A stretch of DNA of 28,309 bases from Ruminococcus sp. CAG:488 (GTDB lineage: Bacteria; Bacillota; Clostridia; Oscillospirales; Acutalibacteraceae). This document shows positions 1-6,121 of the stretch, one piece after another. Under the pieces are notes generated by a model that searched no databases, was not told the DNA's origin, and saw only the letters and a program-made list of their open reading frames with translations. The position numbers and the translations under genes were made by a program. Location of the stretch: contig HF999641.1 of NCBI GenBank assembly GCA_000434055.1, positions 20,245 through 48,553 of the forward strand, written 5' to 3'. Positions within the stretch are counted from its first letter, which is position 1; the number at the start of each line of letters is the position of its first letter.

Positions 1-1026
1 GACGCTCTTCTGAAAGCAATTACAGACGCTAAGGCTATTGACCTTTCAAATCGTACGGAAGCCTCGGCGACTGCCCTCACAAAGGCAATCGCAGACGCAG
101 AGACTGTTTACAACAACGCTTCGGCAAAGACCGAGGACATCAGCAACGCTATCGCCGCACTCAAAGATGCAACAGATGCGCTCGAATACCTCGGCGGTAA
201 TTACGATCGAGTCAATGCGGCGGTTGAGGAGTTCAATAAGCTTGACCCTGCAAAGTACACCGAGGAAAGCTACAATGCAGTCAAGGCGGCTGTCGATGCG
301 GTTGATTACACGCTCAACATCACTCAGCAAAACGAGATCAACGCAATGGCTGACAGAATCACAGAAGCTCTCGGCAAGCTTCAGAAGCTCGTCACAGCCA
401 AGATAAAGGCCGTTAAGGACGGCGTCGTAATTGACGAGGAGAAGCTCTTTGTTTACGGAATTGAGCCGCACACGGACTCTCTTGACAGCTATCTTGCCGC
501 AGAGAGCGGTTCGCTCAAGTTCTCCTCCACCTCAAAGGGTAACGGCACGGGCACTAAGATCGAGCTTTACGACGAGGACGGCAATCTCATCAAGACATAC
601 ACACTTGTTATTTTCGGCGACGTAAACGGCGACGGTTGGTACGACGCAACGGACGCAACGCTTGTCAACTGCATTGTCGGCGGCATGTTCACAAAGGAAC
701 AGCTCGGTGAAGCTGCATGGCTTGCGGCTGACTGCAACCATGACGGAGTGATCAATGAAGCTGATTCCGAGCTTCTTCAGCAGGCAGGCATTATGCTTCA
801 GAGCATAAATCAAAACGTTCAGCAGTCGGAACTTGAAACGAGCTCGGCTTATACGGAATATATAAGCATAATCGAGCAGACAGTAGAGACAGAAAAGCCC
901 GACGACGCACCGGCCGAAAATCCGGACAAGACTCCGACCGAAGAACCAACAGAACAGAATTGGGTAGTTGTATTCTTCGAACAGCTTTTCAATCTTATCA
1001 AATTGCTTCTTTCAATTCTGAAATAA
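1..1026 (+). CDS. FIVAR- and dockerin-containing surface protein, C-terminal part (5' end outside window)
   Basis: The frame is open from base 1 to a TAA at 1024-1026, giving 341 residues with no start, so the N-terminus is outside the window. The first ~115 residues form two helical Ala/Lys/Asp-rich repeats of FIVAR type. A short beta-rich linker follows, then a type I dockerin whose two calcium-binding loops are seen as DVNGDGWYDATDATLV (~residues 203-218) and DCNHDGVINEADSELL (~243-258). Next is a Pro/Glu/Thr-rich spacer (PDDAPAENPDKTP) and a hydrophobic C-terminus, FFEQLFNLIKLLLSIL. In this family dockerins bind cohesins on scaffoldins, so the protein is probably secreted and cell-surface or cellulosome associated. 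The tail after the dockerin is unusual and may be amphipathic or membrane-touching. The enzymatic or adhesive domain lies upstream and cannot be seen. The next gene begins in the same frame immediately after this stop. Confidence 0.85.
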   Translation, partial: DALLKAITDAKAIDLSNRTEASATALTKAIADAETVYNNASAKTEDISNAIAALKDATDALEYLGGNYDRVNAAVEEFNKLDPAKYTEESYNAVKAAVDAVDYTLNITQQNEINAMADRITEALGKLQKLVTAKIKAVKDGVVIDEEKLFVYGIEPHTDSLDSYLAAESGSLKFSSTSKGNGTGTKIELYDEDGNLIKTYTLVIFGDVNGDGWYDATDATLVNCIVGGMFTKEQLGEAAWLAADCNHDGVINEADSELLQQAGIMLQSINQNVQQSELETSSAYTEYISIIEQTVETEKPDDAPAENPDKTPTEEPTEQNWVVVFFEQLFNLIKLLLSILK

Positions 1027-1113
1027 CAGCAAACAGCCAAAAGAGCTGCGACTTCATTCGGTCGAAATGCAGAAATTTTCAACGTTTTCGGCGGAGATTA
1101 TCCTGCCGAGGAT

Positions 1114-2553
1114 ATGGAAAAAGCATGGAAAATTCTGCTCATCAATCAGTTCCACGATATTCTCCCCGGCACCTCGATTCACGAGGCAATAGAGAACACG
1201 AGAGAAGAATATGCCGAGCTTCGTGAGCTTGGAGGCAAACTTATTCGTGACGGCAAGAATAAGATTCTCAACAATGTGAGCGTAAAGGGCGATTCGGTCC
1301 TTGTTTGGAATATGCTCACCTGGCAGACAAAGGGAATTGTCAAGGCCGAAATTCCGTATGCGGCAAAGGGCATCAAAAATTCCGACGGCAAGGTTCTTGC
1401 GAGCAGGGTTTACGACAAGGACGGCAAGCATTATATCGAGTTTTACGCCGATCCCGTTCCTGCATTCGGCTACGGAGTTTTCACTCTCTGCGATGAAACG
1501 GCGGAATTTGATACAGTCAAGGCAACGAAAAATTCACTTGAAAATAAATATCTCAAGATTACTCTTGACGATAGCGGCCTGCTCGACGAGGTAATCGACA
1601 AGCAGACAGGCAGACAGATTCTCACAGGCAAGGGCAACCTGCTCACAATTTCTCACGACAAGCCCATTCACGAGAGCGCATGGAACATGGAGTTTGACTA
1701 TCAGATGAAGTTCTGGCCGCTCGACAAAGCCGAGAGTATTGAGGTCGTTGAGGCATCACCGCTCAGGGGAGTTATCCGTATTGTCAGAAAATTCCATGAG
1801 TCAACAATAACTCAGGATATCATTCTCGAAAAAGATAAACCGACGGTTGATTTTGATACGACAGTTGACTGGCACGAGCGTGAAAAGGTGCTCAAGGCAG
1901 AGTTCCCGGTTGATATCAGAAGCCGCAACGCAAGCTGCGAAATTGCTCACGGTGCTGCGGAATATCCGACGCATTACAACACAAGCTACGATCAGGCAAA
2001 GTTTGAGTTCTGTGCTCATAAGTGGGCCGATCTTTCCGAGGGCGGCTACGGCGCAAGCATTATCAATGACTGCAAATACGGCTACAACGTGCATGACAAC
2101 GTGATGAAGATAACGCTTCTCAGAGGTCCGATTCTTCCCGATCCTGTCGGCGATATCGGAATGCACTCGTTCAGATATTCTTTCTATCCGCACACCGGAA
2201 CATGGCGTGATGCCGACACGGTACGACTCGGCTTTGAGGAAAATATCAGACTTGACGGTGAGTTCATCAAGGCGAACGGCGGCAGCGATATTGGTCATAC
2301 GTTTGCAAAAATCGACGGCGACAGCGTTATTCTCGACGCAGTCAAGCCCGCTCAGGACGGCAACGGAGTAATCGTCAGAATGTACGAATCCGAGACACGT
2401 CACTGCACGGCGAAGGTGTGGTTTGACCTTGACTATTCAAGTGTCGTTGAATGTAACCTTATGGAGTGTGACGAGCACGAAATTCCTTGCACTAACGGTG
2501 AATTCGAGTTCACCATGAAACCGCATGAGGTTAAAACCTTTAGACTTATATAA
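1114..2553 (+). CDS. Truncated GH38 alpha-mannosidase: middle and C-terminal domains only
   Basis: The 479-residue product starts at the helical middle domain of glycoside hydrolase family 38, shown by NQFHDILPGTSIHEAI (residues ~10-25). It runs through the beta-sandwich domains to a normal family end (KPHEVKTFRLI). GH38 enzymes are usually 850-1050 residues, and the N-terminal catalytic domain carrying the Asp nucleophile is absent. GH38-like sequence continues upstream of this ATG in the same frame to about base 1027 (GRNAEIFNVFGGDYPAEDME), directly after the stop of the dockerin gene. The ATG at 1114 is therefore an internal Met rather than a natural start, and no well-spaced Shine-Dalgarno precedes it. 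The fragment should be catalytically inactive on glycans. It is either a pseudogene made by deletion or an assembly join of two loci. Family assignment is secure; expression is doubtful. Confidence 0.75.
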   Translation: MEKAWKILLINQFHDILPGTSIHEAIENTREEYAELRELGGKLIRDGKNKILNNVSVKGDSVLVWNMLTWQTKGIVKAEIPYAAKGIKNSDGKVLASRVYDKDGKHYIEFYADPVPAFGYGVFTLCDETAEFDTVKATKNSLENKYLKITLDDSGLLDEVIDKQTGRQILTGKGNLLTISHDKPIHESAWNMEFDYQMKFWPLDKAESIEVVEASPLRGVIRIVRKFHESTITQDIILEKDKPTVDFDTTVDWHEREKVLKAEFPVDIRSRNASCEIAHGAAEYPTHYNTSYDQAKFEFCAHKWADLSEGGYGASIINDCKYGYNVHDNVMKITLLRGPILPDPVGDIGMHSFRYSFYPHTGTWRDADTVRLGFEENIRLDGEFIKANGGSDIGHTFAKIDGDSVILDAVKPAQDGNGVIVRMYESETRHCTAKVWFDLDYSSVVECNLMECDEHEIPCTNGEFEFTMKPHEVKTFRLI

Positions 2554-2564
2554 ATAATATCAAA

Positions 2565-2607
2565 AAGGCTGTGACAAAACGTATGTTCCGTCACAGCCTT
2601 ATATAAT
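2565..2607. terminator. Bidirectional terminator between GH38 fragment and DUF308 gene
   Basis: Perfect 11-bp arms AAGGCTGTGAC (2565-2575) and GTCACAGCCTT (2590-2600) enclose a 14-nt loop. A T-rich tract follows on the plus strand and an A-run precedes, so the hairpin can serve both convergent genes. Confidence 0.8.
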
Positions 2608-2632
2608 TTTAACAGTACTCTTTTTCTCGCTT

Positions 2633-3184
2633 TCACCAATCGTAGTTCCGTCTTGCAAAAGCGGAAATGATGTTCTCAATTCCGAAAAGCACGAAGTACG
2701 CGGCAACGATATATGTGCCTACTCTGAGAGTTAAAAACGACATTGCAGGACTGAAAATCATAATAATACCGATGATCAGACCCAGAACATTCAATATCAA
2801 TGAGAGATAATAATAAACTGCATTGCCGACCAAACGAATGAAATTTGACCTCGTAAGTCCTGCGATACTGTGTGCAATAAACCAAATCGGCATAAGAATC
2901 GTCAGCGCCCATTTACCTATGTTCGGATTAGCGATGAGCATAATGCCGCACATAACACTGAGGATACCGGAAATCAACGCAAGCGTCGGTCCGAATCCCG
3001 TGAAACGTGACACCCTCGCATAAACAATAATATCATCAATTCCCATCACGGCTATAATAATTCCGTAAGCAATAATTGCGCCCGATAAAATGTTTTCGGG
3101 TTTAATGAATGTGAAAATTCCGAGCACGGTCATAAGCATTCCTATAATCAGTTCGCCCCAACCGAAGTTTGATTTTTTGTTCAT
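2633..3184 (-). CDS. DUF308 / HdeD-like small integral membrane protein
   Basis: The 183-residue protein is almost entirely made of hydrophobic helices, with about six membrane segments: near residues 10-28, 33-52, 65-84, 88-108, 120-145 and 150-173. The pairing of helices with short Gly/Pro turns (KPENILSG, NPNIGKW, SPAMSF) is typical of the DUF308/HdeD family. The E. coli member is linked to acid resistance, but most relatives have no known function. Its ATG overlaps the stop of ftsH by 4 bp (ATGA), so it is translationally coupled and is the last gene of the ftsH unit. A membrane-stress or quality-control role alongside FtsH is inferred from context only. Confidence 0.75.
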   Translation of the reverse strand: MNKKSNFGWGELIIGMLMTVLGIFTFIKPENILSGAIIAYGIIIAVMGIDDIIVYARVSRFTGFGPTLALISGILSVMCGIMLIANPNIGKWALTILMPIWFIAHSIAGLTRSNFIRLVGNAVYYYLSLILNVLGLIIGIIMIFSPAMSFLTLRVGTYIVAAYFVLFGIENIISAFARRNYDW

Positions 3185-5010
3185 ACCGCGGCACCGTCCT
3201 TTCCGCTCAATATTGTCATAAATTCACTGCCTGTGATTGTCTCCTTCTCATAAAGATACTTTGCGAGCTCATCAAGCTTCTCCCGATTATCCGCAAGCAG
3301 CCTGCGTGCCTTTTCATGCTGCTTTTTGACCGTATCGACAATCTTTTTATCGATCTCTTTCTGTGTCTCGGCAGAGCATGCAAGCGACATATCGCCGCCG
3401 AGATACTGATTGCTGACCGTTTCCATGGCAACCATATCAAAATCATCCGTCATTCCGTAGCGTGTAATCATAGCACAAGCCAGCTTTGTCGCCTGCTCAA
3501 TATCGTTTGAAGCTCCGGTTGTGATTTGTCCGAACACGATTTCCTCGGCCGCACGTCCTCCCGTAAGCGTTGCGATTTTATTTTCAAGCTCTTCCTTCGT
3601 CATCAGCACCTTATCGTTCTGCTCAACCTGCATGGTGTAGCCGAGAGCGCCGGATGTACGGGGAATTATTGTGATTTTCTGCACGGGCGCAGATGCCGTC
3701 TGCAACGCCGCAACAAGTGCATGGCCTATTTCGTGATAAGCAACTATCTTCTTTTCTTCATCTGTCATAATCGCATTTTTCTTCTGATATCCTGCGATAA
3801 CAACCTCAATGCTTTCCTCAAGGTCGGCCTGTTCAACAACTGTTCGTCCGTTGCGAACCGCGCGCAAAGCCGCTTCATTGATTATATTGGCAAGCTCGGC
3901 ACCCGATGTACCGGAAGCCATACGGGCAATGGTATGAAAGTCAACGTTATCGGCTGTCTTGATTTTTTTTGCATGAACCTTAAGAATTGCCTCACGTCCT
4001 GCAAGGTCGGGAAGTTCAACGGGAACCCGTCTGTCAAATCTTCCCGGACGTGTCAGTGCCGGGTCAAGCGATTCGGGACGGTTGGTTGCGGCAAGGATAA
4101 TAACTCCGTTATTTCCGTCAAATCCGTCCATCTCTGTCAAAAGCTGGTTGAGCGTCTGCTCACGCTCGTCATTGCCGCCGATTTGTCCGTCACGCTTTTT
4201 GCCTATAGCATCTATTTCATCAATAAAAACGATACACGGAGCCTTTTCTTTTGCCTGTTTGAAAAGATCACGAACCTTTGAAGCTCCCATGCCGACAAAC
4301 ATCTCAACAAATTCCGAACCCGACATTGAGAAGAAAGGCACGCCTGCCTCACCGGCTACGGCTTTTGCGAGCATGGTTTTACCTGTGCCCGGAGGGCCTA
4401 CAAGCAAAACGCCCTTCGGCATTGATGCACCTACATCGGAATATTTCTTGGGATTGTGCAAATAATCGACAATTTCTGACAGGTTCTCTTTCGCCTCGTC
4501 CTCACCTGCAACATCGGCAAACCGTATTCCGTCGCTCGACGGAACATAGACCTTTGCGTTGCTCTTGCCCAGTCCGAAGGACATTGCATTTGGTCCGCCT
4601 GCCTGTGACATCATTTTTTTACCTACATACTGACCAAGTGCGGCAAAAATCAGAATCGGCAAAATAAACGAAAGGAAGAAACTCAAAAGCGGCGACATTC
4701 CTTTTTCAATGTTTCGGGTGAATTTAGCTCCCGACTCATAAAGACGGTCGGTCAAGTTCGGGTCATTCATTTCTCCGGTTTTGTAAATCTGCTTTTCATC
4801 CTTATCCGTGAAAATAATTTCGGAATCATCGATTTCAACGCTTCCGATACTTTTCTCCTCAATCATCTTCATGAACGTGCCGTAGTCCACTTCTTTCACT
4901 CTTGCATTTGTAATAAGCGGCGCAACAACCATGTTGAAAATGAGAATAATCAGCAAGACTATTCCGTAGTAATAAATAATCGGTTTTTTGGGTTGTTTAA
5001 CTTCTTTCAT
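3181..5010 (-). CDS. ftsH: ATP-dependent zinc metalloprotease FtsH
   Basis: The 609-residue protein has the full FtsH layout and normal length. There is a TM helix at ~11-33, a short extracytoplasmic domain, a second TM at ~107-127 and an AAA+ module. The AAA+ module shows Walker A GPPGTGKT (205-212), Walker B IVFIDEIDAI (260-269) and the second region of homology ending RPGRFDR (321-327). The M41 peptidase domain has the zinc site HEIGH (426-430) and a likely third ligand in ASND (~500-503). FtsH degrades misfolded membrane proteins and selected regulators at the cytoplasmic membrane. A strong RBS (GGAGGAG) lies 8-10 nt before the ATG. The gene overlaps the downstream DUF308 gene by 4 bp. 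It stands alone here, without the tilS-hpt neighbours seen in many Bacillota, so its regulation is probably independent. Confidence 0.97.
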   Translation of the reverse strand: MKEVKQPKKPIIYYYGIVLLIILIFNMVVAPLITNARVKEVDYGTFMKMIEEKSIGSVEIDDSEIIFTDKDEKQIYKTGEMNDPNLTDRLYESGAKFTRNIEKGMSPLLSFFLSFILPILIFAALGQYVGKKMMSQAGGPNAMSFGLGKSNAKVYVPSSDGIRFADVAGEDEAKENLSEIVDYLHNPKKYSDVGASMPKGVLLVGPPGTGKTMLAKAVAGEAGVPFFSMSGSEFVEMFVGMGASKVRDLFKQAKEKAPCIVFIDEIDAIGKKRDGQIGGNDEREQTLNQLLTEMDGFDGNNGVIILAATNRPESLDPALTRPGRFDRRVPVELPDLAGREAILKVHAKKIKTADNVDFHTIARMASGTSGAELANIINEAALRAVRNGRTVVEQADLEESIEVVIAGYQKKNAIMTDEEKKIVAYHEIGHALVAALQTASAPVQKITIIPRTSGALGYTMQVEQNDKVLMTKEELENKIATLTGGRAAEEIVFGQITTGASNDIEQATKLACAMITRYGMTDDFDMVAMETVSNQYLGGDMSLACSAETQKEIDKKIVDTVKKQHEKARRLLADNREKLDELAKYLYEKETITGSEFMTILSGKDGAAV

Positions 5011-5227
5011 AACCTTAACTCCTCCGCAATAATAATCCTGTATAACAAGATTATTATGATGTTAAAGCCATGATATTATGAATATATAACGTAAAAAATA
5101 ACCAATTATGAACTTTTTTACCGATTTATACATTTAGATTATTTTGTAGTTTAAAATGGCAGTAAAATACCCTGTGATGATACGAATAACACACCATAGC
5201 CTAACCCTCGTACCCTCTCGGGTTCAT

Positions 5228-5287
5228 GTCTCGCACAAAATAAAAAAGAGCCGCTGTTGCGACTCTTCTTTATTTGGTGCGAGAGAC
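5228..5287. repeat. Long imperfect hairpin module with tRNA-tail-like ends, copy 1
   Basis: Arms at 5228-5254 and 5259-5287 pair over most of their length around a 4-nt loop (TGTT). On the minus strand the outer end reads AAGTCCCGTCTCTCGCACCA, like the T-arm and acceptor end of a tRNA with CCA. It is followed by a GC stem and a T-run (AGAGTCGC...GCGGCTCTTTTTT). The plus-strand outer end, GGTTCATGTCTCGCAC, is a diverged copy of the same tail. The module recurs at 5701-5762. Confidence 0.6.
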
Positions 5288-5431
5288 GGGACTTTGTATC
5301 TATATTTTCAAGCTTGGCGTCTGCATCAACTCAAGGACAGGTAAAACCAATCCTCATCATCCATGTATAGTAGCGAATCGAACAAGTCAAAGATAAACGC
5401 CGTCAGCGAAACAGACTGAGTGGTTTGGTTC

Positions 5432-5452
5432 AAAAAAAGCACACTAATGTGC
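5432..5452 (-). terminator. Minus-strand terminator-like hairpin
   Basis: On the minus strand GCACATTAGTGTGC forms a short stem and is followed directly by seven T. No protein gene precedes it on that strand, so it could only end a non-coding transcript. Confidence 0.5.
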
Positions 5453-5504
5453 GACTCTATTCAAATAAAGGGAAAATAATAAACCTCAAAAAGCAAAAGA
5501 AAAA

Positions 5505-5536
5505 CCTTGAAACCACGTAGCTACGTTGTTTCAAGG
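5505..5536 (-). terminator. Minus-strand terminator after repeat copy A
   Basis: Perfect 9-bp arms CCTTGAAAC and GTTTCAAGG enclose an inner palindrome (ACGTAGCTACGT). On the minus strand the hairpin is followed by GTTTTTC. It lies 8 nt after the CCA-like end of repeat copy A. Confidence 0.6.
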
Positions 5537-5544
5537 CTATATCT

Positions 5545-5657
5545 TTGGTACGAGAGACGGGGCTTGGCGTCTGCTGCGGCTGCGCCTTGCATGCTGATGG
5601 CTCGCCGACCGTCGCTTAGCGACAGTACCCGGCTCACCGCTCCTCGTAAAAACAGTC
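5545..5657 (-). repeat. 113-bp repeat, copy A (tRNA-tail-like small-RNA module)
   Basis: It is the same as 5743-5855 apart from two substitutions that I can see. Read on the minus strand it contains a strong hairpin ACTGTCGC-TAA-GCGACGGT (about 5608-5626 on the plus strand) and a GC-rich stretch. It ends in CAAGCCCCGTCTCTCGTACCA's core, which resembles a tRNA T-arm plus acceptor end. A tRNA-style 5' acceptor partner (GCGAGAG) was not found upstream, so it is not an intact tRNA. A different terminator from that of copy B follows it. Confidence 0.65.
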
Positions 5658-5675
5658 CACAGGACTGTTTTTACG
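5645..5675. repeat. 31-bp inverted repeat at the edge of repeat copy A
   Basis: Arms CGTAAAAACAGTCC (5645-5658) and GGACTGTTTTTACG (5662-5675) are perfect complements around a 3-nt ACA loop. The first arm is the terminal part of the 113-bp repeat. In copy B the equivalent arm is present without its partner. Confidence 0.75.
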
Positions 5676-5706
5676 CTCAGACCCTCTCGGCTTCAAGCCC
5701 TGCGAG

Positions 5707-5744
5707 AAATAAAAAAGAGTCGCTATTGCGACTCTTCTTTATTT
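5707..5744 (-). terminator. Minus-strand terminator after repeat copy B
   Basis: On the minus strand a stem AGAGTCGC-AATA-GCGACTCT is extended by A/T pairs and followed by TTTTTTATTT. It lies immediately after the CCA-like end of repeat copy B and would end a transcript begun at the 5881-5909 promoter after roughly 170 nt. Confidence 0.65.
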
Positions 5745-5855
5745 GGTGCGAGAGACGGGACTTGGCGTCTGCTGCGGCTGCGCCTTGCATGCTGATGGCT
5801 CGCCGACCGTCGCTTAGCGACAGTACCCGGCTCACCGCTCCTCGTAAAAACAGTC
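5743..5855 (-). repeat. 113-bp repeat, copy B (body of candidate small RNA)
   Basis: This second copy of the 113-bp module differs from copy A at two positions. Read on the minus strand it lies between a perfect sigma-A promoter (5881-5909) and a terminator hairpin (5707-5744). Its hairpin ACTGTCGC-TAA-GCGACGGT is at 5806-5824 and its 3' end reads GTCCCGTCTCTCGCACCA, like a mature tRNA tail. Confidence 0.65.
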
Positions 5856-5880
5856 GATGTCCGTTCAACGAACAAGTGAT

Positions 5881-5909
5881 ATTATAGCCGAACTTTGCAT
5901 CAATGTCAA
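5881..5909 (-). promoter_or_regulatory. Perfect sigma-A promoter, minus strand
   Basis: On the minus strand TTGACA (5904-5909) and TATAAT (5881-5886) are separated by exactly 17 nt. Both hexamers match the consensus fully. No protein gene lies downstream on that strand until ftsH (5010), which is behind several terminators, so the likely product is the small RNA over repeat copy B. Confidence 0.75.
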
Positions 5910-6023
5910 TACTTAAATGCAAAAAATACTCATCTTTTTTAAAAATATATTACCATATAATTATTGTATAATTATTGTAACAGAATTTGCCGATGTGTTT
6001 GTACATAGTTTAACTTTGTACTA

Positions 6024-6052
6024 TTGACAAAATTTGAAAATAACGATATCAT
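6024..6052 (+). promoter_or_regulatory. Sigma-A promoter of the flippase gene
   Basis: TTGACA (6024-6029) and TATCAT (6047-6052) are spaced by 17 nt. Transcription would start near 6059, giving a leader of about 60 nt before the ATG at 6122. Confidence 0.75.
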
Positions 6053-6121
6053 ATTTAAGACTAAATTAAGGCAGTATCGCTCAAGTTTAAGATACAAGCT
6101 TTGCTTAAAGGAAAGTAATGA

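Larger units (their letters stand above)
5707..5874 (-). ncRNA. Candidate small RNA (~170 nt) with tRNA-like 3' tail
   Basis: A perfect promoter, a conserved duplicated body and a terminator are correctly ordered on the minus strand, with no open frame or ribosome binding site between them. This is the layout of a stable-RNA gene. The 3' part mimics a tRNA T-arm, acceptor and CCA, but the 5' acceptor and D- and anticodon arms cannot be recognised. It is therefore either a degenerate tRNA locus or an unassigned small RNA. I do not recognise the family; the existence of a transcript is inference. Confidence 0.4.
5011..6121. other. 1.1-kb intergenic region rich in hairpins and repeats
   Basis: No credible protein gene was found; the open frame at 5507-5887 only reads through a duplicated repeat. 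The region holds the ftsH leader (5011 to about 5100), two tRNA-tail-like palindromic modules (about 5228-5287 and 5701-5751), two copies of a 113-bp repeat (5545-5657, 5743-5855), a 31-bp perfect inverted repeat (5645-5675) and several minus-strand terminator-like hairpins. It also has two outward-facing consensus promoters, at 5881-5909 (-) and 6024-6052 (+). Confidence 0.7.

Noticed and set aside
1801..2403. 200-codon open frame antisense to the GH38 fragment
   Set aside because: Shadow frame; the sense frame shows clear GH38 conservation.
3526..4281. 251-codon open frame antisense to ftsH
   Set aside because: Shadow of the conserved AAA/protease gene; Cys/Asn-rich composition without domain signs.
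5545..5855. Intact tRNA genes
   Set aside because: Only the T-arm/acceptor/CCA-like 3' part is present; no paired 5' acceptor strand, D-arm or anticodon arm could be assigned.
5507..5887. 126-codon open frame on the plus strand in the ftsH-flippase gap
   Set aside because: It consists of two translations of the same 113-bp repeat and has no ribosome binding site or recognisable domain.
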